A DNA stretch of 64,000 bases from JBCCMQ01 sp039026235. GTDB taxonomy: Bacteria; Pseudomonadota; Alphaproteobacteria; Rhodobacterales; Rhodobacteraceae. Shown in pieces: positions 51,469-59,663 of this stretch. The translations under genes were made by a program, and so were the position numbers. Where the stretch lies: positions 62,001-126,000 of the forward strand of contig JBCCMQ010000003.1 in NCBI GenBank assembly GCA_039026235.1. Reading direction: 5' to 3'. The notes under the pieces were generated by a model. That model was not told the DNA's origin, did no database searches, and worked only from the letters and a program-made list of their open reading frames with translations. How positions within the stretch are numbered: position 1 is the first letter of the stretch; each line of letters opens with the position of its first letter.

Positions 51469-52862
51469 TTCAGTGCTTTCCAGACATCATTGATCACGCC
51501 GGCGGCAGCCAGCACATCCTCCCTTGTCGCGTCGAACTGGCCGACCTGAAACCGTATCATCTTGCGGCCCTTGTGAAGGCCCTGCGTGATATAGATCCGG
51601 CCATCATCGTTGATGGCGTCGACAAGGTGCTGTTGCATCATGTCATCGCCCGGGCAGCGAAAGGTGAAGAGGCTTAGCACCGGCTCGGTGACGATCTCAA
51701 AGCCATCCATCCGGCGGATCGCTTCGCAGACCTCGCCGGACCAGATCACGTGGTTCCGGATGCGATTGCGAAATTCCTCAAGTCCGTAGGCACGGATCAG
51801 AAACCAGTACTTCAGCGCGCGGAAACGGCGCCCCAGCGAGATCGACCATTCGGAGTAATTCCTGAAACCTTCCTTGCCGTGCGTCTTGAGGTACTCGGGC
51901 TCAATCGACAGCGTATTGTTCAACTCTTCCGGCGTGCGCACGAAATGCATGGATCCATCAAACTGGCCACCCATCCATTTCTGCGGGTTGAAGACAACGC
52001 TGTCGGCACCTTCGACACCAGTCCACAGGGTTCGGAATTCAGGGCAGAGCATCGCGTTTCCGGCCCAGGCGGCATCGACATGAACATAAAGGTCAAATTC
52101 GCGCGCGACCGCGACAACGTCCGCGATCTGGTCAACCGCCCCGGTGCTGGTTCCGCCCACACAGGCGATGATGCCCGCCGGGCGGTATCCCGCCGCGATA
52201 TCCTGTTCGATGGCGTCCCGCAGTCTGTCGGTATCCATCGACCGGAGAGGACCCTGTGTCGGGATACGGACGAGGTTGTCCTGCCCGATGCCGCTGACCC
52301 ACATGGCCCGGTCTATGGAACTGTGCACTTCCAGCGTGGTATAAACGCGTAATCGCTCTCGGGTTGACAGGCCGGTCGAATTGCCCGTCCACCCCAGCGC
52401 GCGTTCGCGCATTGTAAGCGCTGCGACCAAAGTGGCTTCTGACGCGCTTCCCTGAACGACCCCCTGAAATTCCTCGGGCAAACCGAGTGCCTGGCGCAAC
52501 CAATCGAGCACCACGGTTTCCAGCTCGTTCGCAGCCGGCGCGGTTTGCCAGATCATGCATTGTGCCGACAGATTGGCGATCAGGTACTCGGCAAGAATCG
52601 ATGGCGGCGTCGCGTTCGTTGGAAAATACGCGAAGAAACCCGGGTGCTGATGGTGCGTCATGCCGGGCATGATGATCGCCTCGAAATCCGCGAATATCTG
52701 CTCCATTGGCTCGCCCGTCTCGGGAGGTTTGGCGGGCAGTTGCGCTGCGATGTCGCCTGGCTTCACACGCGCCCTGACTGGGCGCGCGCGTATGGTCTTG
52801 TGGTACTCGGCGCCCCAATCGGCGAACCGCGCGCCCCACTGGGCAAAACTGTCCCAATTCAT
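51465..52862 (-). CDS. PLP-dependent aromatic amino acid decarboxylase-like
   Basis: 465 residues of the group II decarboxylase family (aromatic L-amino acid, tyrosine/DOPA type). MTHHQHPGFFAYFPTNATPP near 68-87, the substrate-pocket and PLP motifs VVQGSASEATLVAALTMRE near 135, HVDAAWAGNAMLCPE at 261-275 (Asp263), and Lys295 in VVFNPQKWMGGQFD. Most relatives have NPHKW; here His is replaced by Gln. It would convert an aromatic amino acid to its amine and CO2. Lying inside the homoprotocatechuate operon between hpaD and hpaG, it suggests that DOPA, tyrosine or a relative feeds the pathway. ATG preceded by GAGGAG. Confidence 0.88.
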   Translation of the reverse strand: MNWDSFAQWGARFADWGAEYHKTIRARPVRARVKPGDIAAQLPAKPPETGEPMEQIFADFEAIIMPGMTHHQHPGFFAYFPTNATPPSILAEYLIANLSAQCMIWQTAPAANELETVVLDWLRQALGLPEEFQGVVQGSASEATLVAALTMRERALGWTGNSTGLSTRERLRVYTTLEVHSSIDRAMWVSGIGQDNLVRIPTQGPLRSMDTDRLRDAIEQDIAAGYRPAGIIACVGGTSTGAVDQIADVVAVAREFDLYVHVDAAWAGNAMLCPEFRTLWTGVEGADSVVFNPQKWMGGQFDGSMHFVRTPEELNNTLSIEPEYLKTHGKEGFRNYSEWSISLGRRFRALKYWFLIRAYGLEEFRNRIRNHVIWSGEVCEAIRRMDGFEIVTEPVLSLFTFRCPGDDMMQQHLVDAINDDGRIYITQGLHKGRKMIRFQVGQFDATREDVLAAAGVINDVWKALK

Positions 52863-52968
52863 GACCGCTCCTCGTTCATGGCTCGGCAGGTGTATCTCCG
52901 CTCGACAGAGGTCTCACACATGCCCTGCTTGGCGCTGCACAGGACGGGCAGGGTCTTCAGCGACGGCG

Positions 52969-53952
52969 TCATGGGGCGATGATCGGGCTGGCTTTGACGG
53001 ACGGCTCTTTGGTTTTGACACCGACAAATTTGGTGCCGTGTTCGAACCAGCTTCGCGGTGCAGGCGCGCCCCAAAGGGTCTGGCGCTGCGGATCTTTCAG
53101 ATCCCATTTGATCGGCTCAAGATCGGGATCAACGGTCTGGTAGTCCGAACAATAGATTTCGATCCGGTGCCCATCGGGGTCGAGAACGTAAAGGAAGAAC
53201 GCATTGGAAATCCCATGGCGCCCGGGCCCACGTTCGATGTTGTCCACGTATCCCGTGGTCGCCATCAGATCGAGCAGGTCGATAATGTTCAGCGGTGTCG
53301 GCACCCAAAATGCCAAATGGTGCATCCGTGGACCGGTGCCGTTTGTAAACGCCATGTCGTGCACACCGCCCTTGCGGTGCATCCACGCGGCCCAGAGCTT
53401 CTTGCTTTCCTCATCCTCGGTGTATTCGGTGACGCGAAACCCGAATTCGGAATAGAAGGCTACAGATGCATCAACGTCATGGCTGAAGCAATTGAAGTGG
53501 TCGATCCTGAGCGGTTTGACCCCGCGGTAAAGGGCATAGTTTTGGTGGATCGGCGGAAGCCGGTCCATCTTGTGATAAAATTCCAAAGGGATGCCCATGT
53601 TGTCTGACGTCAGCAGCGTACGTCCCTGATAGGCGCGCTCTACCCACTCGGTCGGGCGACCCTTCCCTTTAAAGAAGGCTTCGGCCCGGTCCAGGTCATC
53701 TTCGTCAAAGGTCTTGAATCCCATGACCTCGACGGTGCCGGGCTTATCGGACTGCTGGAGTATCACACAGTGGTGGCCCCGTTCCTCCATGGCCCTGAGG
53801 TAGATGCAGCCATCATCTTCGTCGGTAACCTGAAGACCGAGGATCTCAGTGTAGAACGTCTTTGACGCGGCCAGATCCGTTACGTTCAGACAGACGTGGC
53901 TGAGGCGTATCGTGTTGAAATCGGGATAGAGATTTGGGGCGGGGACAGGCAT
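52969..53952 (-). CDS. hpaD: 3,4-dihydroxyphenylacetate 2,3-dioxygenase (type I extradiol)
   Basis: 327 residues of the vicinal-oxygen-chelate dioxygenases. It opens the ring of homoprotocatechuate next to the hydroxyls. Two VOC modules: RLSHVCLNVTDLAASKTFYT near 16-35 and RIDHFNCFSHDVDASVAFYS near 148-167. Metal ligands are His in IDHFNCF, His in MHHLAFWV near 214 and Glu in DGHRIEIYCSDYQ near 264. It resembles HpcB/MndD-type enzymes that use Fe or Mn. A 106-bp gap separates it from the decarboxylase gene; upstream the operon is tight. Confidence 0.93.
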   Translation of the reverse strand: MPVPAPNLYPDFNTIRLSHVCLNVTDLAASKTFYTEILGLQVTDEDDGCIYLRAMEERGHHCVILQQSDKPGTVEVMGFKTFDEDDLDRAEAFFKGKGRPTEWVERAYQGRTLLTSDNMGIPLEFYHKMDRLPPIHQNYALYRGVKPLRIDHFNCFSHDVDASVAFYSEFGFRVTEYTEDEESKKLWAAWMHRKGGVHDMAFTNGTGPRMHHLAFWVPTPLNIIDLLDLMATTGYVDNIERGPGRHGISNAFFLYVLDPDGHRIEIYCSDYQTVDPDLEPIKWDLKDPQRQTLWGAPAPRSWFEHGTKFVGVKTKEPSVKASPIIAP

Positions 53953-53955
53953 GTT

Positions 53956-54510
53956 TCAGGCCTCGTTTGGGTGGTTTCTGAGTGCCGGACGAAGCGCTGT
54001 CCGGCGGTTGGCCCAAGACAGCCCATCCTTTCCGAGACGGCAAAGCGCGGCATAGGCAATGCCGATCCCCAATGCCAACGCAATCAGGGACAGGATGTCA
54101 GCCGTGGGCCCAAAGACGAACCCAAGCAGCGGTCCCGCGAGCAGGACAAAGGCCACCACGCCAAGGATGATGCCAGCGCGCGTGAATATCTGGCGGCATT
54201 TGGCTGGCGTCCGGTCATGCGAGACATAATGCAGACCAAATAACGCTTTGCCCGGGCTTGCGCCAAAAATTGCAGCAAAAACGCCGCTCGACAGGGCGAC
54301 ATACCCAAGTACGGAGGCCGCAAACATCAAGTATCCGTTCCGAACATCGTCGGGATACGCCGACATAAAGGCAATCTGCGGCCAAGTGAAACGGTCGCCG
54401 GTGACACCTTCGGCCCACTCCATCAGCGCGGCGGACGCAAAGGTGATCAGGACGCAGCCCAAGATTACACCGGTGCATCCTCCAAGCCAAATACGCGTGC
54501 CAACAGACAT
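53956..54510 (-). CDS. RDD-like membrane protein in the hpa operon
   Basis: 184 residues with four or five membrane helices (about 8-30, 60-85, 110-130, 132-155). The segment FGASPGKALFGLHYVSHDRT near 83-102 followed by ARG resembles the RDD pattern (S/T-P-G-K-x-L-x-G-L-x-V). RDD proteins are small membrane proteins of unclear, sometimes transport-related function. It is embedded between hpaE (stop/start overlap TAATG) and hpaD, so it is probably co-translated with the pathway. A role in uptake or membrane tethering is a guess. Confidence 0.75.
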   Translation of the reverse strand: MSVGTRIWLGGCTGVILGCVLITFASAALMEWAEGVTGDRFTWPQIAFMSAYPDDVRNGYLMFAASVLGYVALSSGVFAAIFGASPGKALFGLHYVSHDRTPAKCRQIFTRAGIILGVVAFVLLAGPLLGFVFGPTADILSLIALALGIGIAYAALCRLGKDGLSWANRRTALRPALRNHPNEA

Positions 54511-56021
54511 TACAGCGCCCCTAGCCTGGTGATCTTGTGCTGACCGGTGGCAAAGCCGATGTGCTTTTGCTCCATGTAGAACTCAAACGACCAGTCCCCG
54601 CCATCGCGTCCTATGCCGCTCGCCTTGACCCCTCCGAAAGGCGTGGGCAGGTGACGGACGTTCTCTGAGTTTACCCAGATCATCCCTGCTTCCAACCTGT
54701 CCGTGAAGCGCAGTGCGCGCGTCAGATCGTTCGTCCATACGTACCCGGTCAGGCCGTAGGGGATGTCGTTGGCGATTTGCAGCGCTTCTTCTTCGGTCGA
54801 AAACGGTATCGACGTTAGGACAGGCCCAAAGATCTCTTCTTGGGCGATGCGCATTCTGTTGTTGGCCTTTGTGAAGAGCGTCGGGCGCACGAAATAGCCT
54901 TCGTCGCCCACGGTCTCGCCGCCGGCAGCAATCCTTGCGCCATCTGCCTTGGCGACATCGAAGTAGCTTGTGACCTTGTCGAAATGCTCCTTGGTCACCA
55001 ATGGTCCGATTTCTGTGGCCGGATCGAGGGGGTGGCCCACCCTGATGTTGTTCACACGTTCTGCCAGCTTCGCCTCGAAGTCTTCCCGGATCGTGTCTTG
55101 CACCAGCAGGCGCGAGGACGAGGTGCAGCGTTCGCCATTGATCGAATAGATCATGAAGATCGTAGCATCGAGCGCCCGGTCGATATCCGCGTCATCGAAC
55201 ACGATCACCGGGTTCTTGCCGCCAAGTTCAAGGTGGTTCCGTTTCAGTGTGTCTGCGCCTTGCTTGGTGATCAGACTACCGGTGCGACTTTCGCCAACGA
55301 AAGCGATAGCCCGGATCATTGGGTGTTCGCAAAGCGCTTTACCGGCATCCTCGCCAAAGCCGTTCACGGTATTCAGGACGCCGGGTGGCAAACCGGCCTC
55401 TTCGGCGATCTCTACCAAGAGCCGCGCTGTCAGGGGCGATGCCTCGGCCGGTTTGTGCACCACTGTGCATCCCGCAGCCAAGGCTGGCGCAATTTTCCAC
55501 GTGGACAGCATGAATGGCGTATTCCAGGGCGTGATCACGCCAACCGGACCGATGGGGACGCGGGTTGTAATGTTCATCAGGGTCGGCGATTTCAGATGCT
55601 GGCCGTCGCGCGCCTGCACCACCTGATCGGCGAAGTAACGAAAGTTCTCGGCCCCGCGCAGGGCCGCCTTGGACATGAACTTGTAGGCCTGTCCCGTATC
55701 CCAGCATTCGCAAAGCGCGATTTCTTCTGCGCGCTCTTCAATCGCTTCGGCAATCCGGATGATTATCTTTCTGCGCTCGGTGGCCGGCATGTCCCGCCAA
55801 AGGGCGAAAGCGTCATGGGCGGCGCGCGCGGCACGGTCGATGTCGCTGGCGCTGCCCTGGGCCACATCACAGATAACGGATTTGTCGACTGGCGAGATGG
55901 TTTGAAACATGCCGCCCGAACCCGCCACGTCCTGCCCGCCGATGCGGTTCAAAATTCCGGTATCGCGAAGCCGGGCGAGATACCCATCCAGTTTGGCCAG
56001 GTTGTCGTCGAGTGCGCTCAT
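54510..56021 (-). CDS. hpaE: 5-carboxymethyl-2-hydroxymuconate semialdehyde dehydrogenase
   Basis: 503 residues of the aldehyde dehydrogenase superfamily. TPWNTPFMLSTWKIAPALAA near 173, HLELGGKNPVIVFDDADIDR near 275 with the general-base Glu, catalytic Cys in INGERCTSSSRLLVQ near 305, and EIFGPVLTSIPF near 405. It oxidises the ring-cleavage product of HpaD with NAD+. It is the second gene of the operon, and its ATG overlaps the hpaF stop by four bases. Confidence 0.93.
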   Translation of the reverse strand: MSALDDNLAKLDGYLARLRDTGILNRIGGQDVAGSGGMFQTISPVDKSVICDVAQGSASDIDRAARAAHDAFALWRDMPATERRKIIIRIAEAIEERAEEIALCECWDTGQAYKFMSKAALRGAENFRYFADQVVQARDGQHLKSPTLMNITTRVPIGPVGVITPWNTPFMLSTWKIAPALAAGCTVVHKPAEASPLTARLLVEIAEEAGLPPGVLNTVNGFGEDAGKALCEHPMIRAIAFVGESRTGSLITKQGADTLKRNHLELGGKNPVIVFDDADIDRALDATIFMIYSINGERCTSSSRLLVQDTIREDFEAKLAERVNNIRVGHPLDPATEIGPLVTKEHFDKVTSYFDVAKADGARIAAGGETVGDEGYFVRPTLFTKANNRMRIAQEEIFGPVLTSIPFSTEEEALQIANDIPYGLTGYVWTNDLTRALRFTDRLEAGMIWVNSENVRHLPTPFGGVKASGIGRDGGDWSFEFYMEQKHIGFATGQHKITRLGAL

Positions 56022-56407
56022 GGCTGTTTCTCCAGATGATCGCGTACGTTTCCGAATTTGGGCGAAAGTTCAGCGTCAATGTCGCGCATCTCGGCCGACA
56101 GGGCGATGGAGCGGCTTGCCATTGCAGGCACCAGGAAATCTTTGAGCGCGTTGAAAATATGCCCGATCGCATGCTTTTTGACGTCTTCCGATCGGCCTTC
56201 GCGAAGGCGCACGCTCATGTCGATGAATGCATGCTTCGGGTTCCCGTCTGCCATCGCAAAATGATCGACCCGCGTCGCACGCACGCGGATGCCCGGAGTG
56301 GGAAATGCGTCCATTTCCGCTGCGGCCGCCCGGATTGCTTCGCATAAGGCGCCCATGTCCACCAATTTTTCGAGGTTGGCAGAATACTCGATATGAATAT
56401 GGGGCAT
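56018..56407 (-). CDS. hpaF: 5-carboxymethyl-2-hydroxymuconate isomerase
   Basis: 129 residues of the CHMI family, related to 4-oxalocrotonate tautomerase. It begins MPHIHIEYSANLEK with the catalytic Pro2 exposed after removal of Met. FIDMSVRLREGRSEDVKKHA near 75-94 follows. It ketonises the product of HpaE. First gene of the operon, with its promoter facing hpaR; the palindrome at 56417-56428 lies 10 bp upstream of its ATG. Confidence 0.94.
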   Translation of the reverse strand: MPHIHIEYSANLEKLVDMGALCEAIRAAAAEMDAFPTPGIRVRATRVDHFAMADGNPKHAFIDMSVRLREGRSEDVKKHAIGHIFNALKDFLVPAMASRSIALSAEMRDIDAELSPKFGNVRDHLEKQP

Positions 56408-56416
56408 GCTATTTCC

Positions 56417-56428
56417 TTAACATGTTAA
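56417..56428. promoter_or_regulatory. Putative HpaR operator palindrome
   Basis: Perfect 12-bp palindrome TTAACATGTTAA in the 89-bp gap between hpaF and hpaR. MarR-type HpaR binds palindromes in divergent hpa promoters. It sits so close to the hpaF start that binding would block transcription or ribosome access. Confidence 0.7.
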
Positions 56429-56496
56429 TTGTTGCGAAGTTAAATATTGCTATGGATCATTGTCAACACCTGAGATGCGGTGCATTTGAAGCCACG

Positions 56497-56934
56497 ATGA
56501 CCAAGACACTTCCTTCCACATCCCGATCCCTGCCGATTGCGCTTATTCGGGCCCGTGAAGGCGTTATGTCTCCGATCCGCGAGATGTTGGCCGAGACGGG
56601 GATCACCGAACAGCAGTGGCGTGTTTTGCGGGTACTGGCGGAATACGGACGCATGGACACGAAGACCCTGGCGGATCGCTCCAGTCTGCTTTTTCCAAGT
56701 CTAACGCGCATCGCGGCGAACTTGCGGGAAAAGGGGCTCGTAACCCAGACCCGGGACGACAAAGACCGGCGCCGCCAGTTTATTGAGATTACGCCCGATG
56801 GGCAGAAGATCATCGACGACCGTTCTTCCGAGGCCGCGCAGATTGTGGCCGGTTTCAAGGAAACGCTGGGCGAAAAAAACTACGAAAGCCTGCTGGATCT
56901 GCTGGCGATGCTGGACCCGGGCGCTCAGGACTGA
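56497..56934 (+). CDS. hpaR: Homoprotocatechuate operon regulator HpaR (MarR)
   Basis: 145 residues from the ATG at 56497. It opens with SLPIALIRAREGVMSPIREM, the usual HpaR sequence, then ETGITEQQWRVLRVLAEYG, MDTKTLADRSSLLFPSLTRI and the wing TRDDKDRRRQFIEITPDG. HpaR represses the hpa operon until a pathway compound binds. Divergent from hpaF. The longer reading from 56227 runs antisense through hpaF and is rejected. The 3' end overlaps the convergent Tm-1-like gene by 10 bp. Confidence 0.95.
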   Translation: MTKTLPSTSRSLPIALIRAREGVMSPIREMLAETGITEQQWRVLRVLAEYGRMDTKTLADRSSLLFPSLTRIAANLREKGLVTQTRDDKDRRRQFIEITPDGQKIIDDRSSEAAQIVAGFKETLGEKNYESLLDLLAMLDPGAQD

Positions 56935-58163
56935 ATACGGATCGTGCCATCCGCGCGCCAGCCGTCGAAGATCTCTAACGCCTTGTCGGCAAATTCCGGA
57001 TCATTGATGTGGCAGGGTATGCGGTGCGCTTGCACGGTTTCGGGCAAGGTTGCCTGAAGCTCAGCCAGGAAAGCGGAAAGACCTTTGGGATTGTGAAGAT
57101 CGGCCCCTTCGCGGTCCCATTCGCCAAGCCCATGGTCGGGCAGGATCAGTGCGACCGGGCCCTTGGCGTTGGCAAGCTGTTCAGAGTGGGCGCGGGCCAC
57201 CAGTTTTGTCTCGGTGGCCTCAAGCACGATCGAGGTCAGCAGGCGGTTGTGTTCGTGCTTAAGGTGCCTGCTCCACCGGTCCGAGATCGGCTGCCAACCG
57301 ACCACGTCGATCAGATCGTAGCAGCCCGGTGCCACAATCTGCGGTGTTCCGCTGGCGCCCGCGTTGGTCAGACGGTCTGCGCCGGCGGAAATGTTCGACC
57401 CGTGGATGTGGTTGCCAAGCTCCTGCGTGCAGAAATCAAAGACACAAGCGAAAGCCCCCTGTCCCGCAAGGCTTTCAAACGCGCGACCACCCATTCCGGT
57501 GGCGTGGAAGACCGCAACCTCAAAGCCGCGCGCTTCGAGGGCGGGTTTCAGTGGGATCACGTACTTTAGGGCCGACGTGCCAAGCGACATCATCCCGATG
57601 AGCGGCTTGTCAGGGTCAGGCATCTGGACCGCGCGCGCGCTACCCAGCACGGCGCCGGCCGCCTGGGACAGCGACGCCTTGCAGACCGAGTTCAGACCAT
57701 AGAGGCCGCCGGCCCAAAGGATCATCTGAGTATCCGCCGCCAACCTCTCTGCCGGGATCAGGGGAGAGAAAGATACGGTCGATACGATGTACTTCGGCAC
57801 ACCCAGAGGAAGCGCCGAGGCAACATCAAGCGCCAGATCGGTGCCCATCGTTCCACCCAACACAACCATGCCATCGAACACGCCTTCGTTGTGCAGCCGG
57901 GCGGTCAGAAGGCTGGCGCCTTTGGCCATGATCTGCATAGCGTGATTTTCATCTCCACTGCCAATGGCGGCCTGAATGGAGCTTCCGCCTTCTTCGGCGA
58001 CAGCATGCTTCGAATAATCCGCGGGTTCCGACGGGTCGCCCAGGACCGAGACATCCATGGTCACGACGTTGCCGCCCTGCGCCCGGATCACGCTGGCAAG
58101 GTAACTTAATTCATCGTCCTTGGTGTCGTAGGTGCCGATCACCAGGATGGTTTTGTCGGTCAT
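56925..58163 (-). CDS. Tm-1-like ATP-binding protein (UPF0261)
   Basis: 412 residues. It opens TILVIGTYDTKDDELSYLAS, the family signature, with a second Rossmann-like half from about 190 (KPLIGMMSLGTSALKYVIPL). The name comes from the tomato Tm-1 resistance protein; bacterial members lie in catabolic clusters and their reaction is not established. It is the last gene of the tct-ALDH run, 9 bp after the aldehyde dehydrogenase, and is often found with such enzymes. A relative of the PEP-hydrolase-like TIM barrel protein that often accompanies it is not present. Confidence 0.9.
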   Translation of the reverse strand: MTDKTILVIGTYDTKDDELSYLASVIRAQGGNVVTMDVSVLGDPSEPADYSKHAVAEEGGSSIQAAIGSGDENHAMQIMAKGASLLTARLHNEGVFDGMVVLGGTMGTDLALDVASALPLGVPKYIVSTVSFSPLIPAERLAADTQMILWAGGLYGLNSVCKASLSQAAGAVLGSARAVQMPDPDKPLIGMMSLGTSALKYVIPLKPALEARGFEVAVFHATGMGGRAFESLAGQGAFACVFDFCTQELGNHIHGSNISAGADRLTNAGASGTPQIVAPGCYDLIDVVGWQPISDRWSRHLKHEHNRLLTSIVLEATETKLVARAHSEQLANAKGPVALILPDHGLGEWDREGADLHNPKGLSAFLAELQATLPETVQAHRIPCHINDPEFADKALEIFDGWRADGTIRIQS

Positions 58164-58172
58164 GGGCGCCCC

Positions 58173-59657
58173 CTAGAGCTTGATCCACGCAGTCTTGAGG
58201 TTCACGTATTTCTCGATTGCATGAAGGGATTTGTCCGACCCGTTCCCAGACTGACGCACGCCGCCCAAAGGCACTGTGCCATCTGCCCCGCCGTAGGTGT
58301 TGATGTGCATCACTCCGGTGCGGACGGCCTTTACCATCCGGTGAGCGCGCCCGAGGTTCGACGTCCACGCCGCGCCAGCCAGCCCGTAAACGGTCGAATT
58401 CGCCAGCGCTACGGCCTCTTCTTCGTTTTCAAACGGGGTCACGGCAAGCACCGGGCCAAAGACCTCTTTCTGTGCAAGCGTTGCATCCCGTGTCACGTCG
58501 GTGATGACGGTGGGCGCCATGTAGAAGCCACCGGTTTCCTGAAGAATGCGGTCGCCGCCGGTGACGATATGGCCGCCTTCGATGGTGGCCGTCTCGACGA
58601 ACTCCAGGTTGGCATTCAGCTGAACCTCGGAATTGACGGCCCCGATATGGGTGCCGAGCCTCAACGGGTCGCCCACCTTCAGGGCTGCGCTTGCCCTGGC
58701 TACGGCATCAACGAAATCATCATGGATCGCTGCTTCGACCAGCAGGCGTGAGCCCGCCACGCAGACTTGGCCGGAATTGCGGAAGATACCGGCGGCGGCC
58801 ACCTTGGCAGCCTCGTCCAAGTCCGGTGCATCGGCGAAGACGATGTTGGGCGACTTTCCCCCAAGTTCCAGATAGACGCGCTTCATGTTCGAGCGCGCAG
58901 AATACTTCATCAGGCGCCGACCGGTTGCGCCCGAACCCGTGAAGACCAGAACGTCGACATCCATCGAAAGGCCCAGAGCTTCGCCGACGATGCGCCCCTC
59001 GCCGGTGACAGCGTTTAGCACGCCGGGGGGCAACCCGGCCTCAAGCGCTAGTTCTGCCATGCGCATCAGCGAAAGCGATGCGGTCTCCGAAGGTTTCAGC
59101 ACGACGGAATTGCCCATTGCAAGCGCAGGGCCCAGTTTCCATGCGCCGATCATCATGGGGAAGTTCCACGGTATAATCGCCCCTACGACGCCAACGGGCT
59201 CCTTGTGGATCAGCCCGAGAATTTCTTTGGCGGTCGGTGCGATCTCTCCGTAAACCTTGTCGAGTGCTTCCGCGTAATAGCGGATCGTCGCGGCCGCCGA
59301 TCCCGGCTCTGCCTTGAAGGCCATGCCGATTTCGGTGCCGTTGTCGCGCACGCCAAGAACCGCCAGTTCCAGCGCATTGGCCTCGATCAGGTCCGCCCAT
59401 TTCAACAGGACTTTCTTACGGGCTGCGGGTGCTTGCCCTGCCCAGCGGCCATCTTCGAAAGCCTTGCGGGCCGATGCGATGGCGGCATTCATGTCCGCCA
59501 CCGTTCCGGCGGCTGTCGTCGTCATCACGCGTCCATCGATGGGAGAGATCGCGTCCATCGTCGCACCATCCGAGGCCGGCACATGCCGCCCTTCGATCAG
59601 ATGCGCAAAGGCCGGAACGGGCTTTGCACGCAGGGTATCGATCATTGTCTGGTCCAT
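58173..59657 (-). CDS. Aldehyde dehydrogenase
   Basis: 494 residues. IPWNFPMMIGAWKLGPALAM near 160, YLELGGKSPNIVFADAPDLD near 260 with the base Glu, catalytic Cys in NSGQVCVAGSRLLV near 294, and EVFGPVLAVTPFENEEEAV near 392. It resembles gamma-glutamyl-aminobutyraldehyde (PuuC-like) and phenylacetaldehyde dehydrogenases, which oxidise aldehydes made from amines. Six bases from tctA and read after it, so the imported or generated aldehyde is handled here. It could oxidise an arylacetaldehyde before HpaD, but the substrate is not shown. Confidence 0.93.
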   Translation of the reverse strand: MDQTMIDTLRAKPVPAFAHLIEGRHVPASDGATMDAISPIDGRVMTTTAAGTVADMNAAIASARKAFEDGRWAGQAPAARKKVLLKWADLIEANALELAVLGVRDNGTEIGMAFKAEPGSAAATIRYYAEALDKVYGEIAPTAKEILGLIHKEPVGVVGAIIPWNFPMMIGAWKLGPALAMGNSVVLKPSETASLSLMRMAELALEAGLPPGVLNAVTGEGRIVGEALGLSMDVDVLVFTGSGATGRRLMKYSARSNMKRVYLELGGKSPNIVFADAPDLDEAAKVAAAGIFRNSGQVCVAGSRLLVEAAIHDDFVDAVARASAALKVGDPLRLGTHIGAVNSEVQLNANLEFVETATIEGGHIVTGGDRILQETGGFYMAPTVITDVTRDATLAQKEVFGPVLAVTPFENEEEAVALANSTVYGLAGAAWTSNLGRAHRMVKAVRTGVMHINTYGGADGTVPLGGVRQSGNGSDKSLHAIEKYVNLKTAWIKL

Positions 59658-59663
59658 CCGTGC

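Noticed and set aside
54840..56039. 399-codon plus-strand ORF over hpaE
   Set aside because: Antisense shadow of an aldehyde dehydrogenase with all catalytic motifs.
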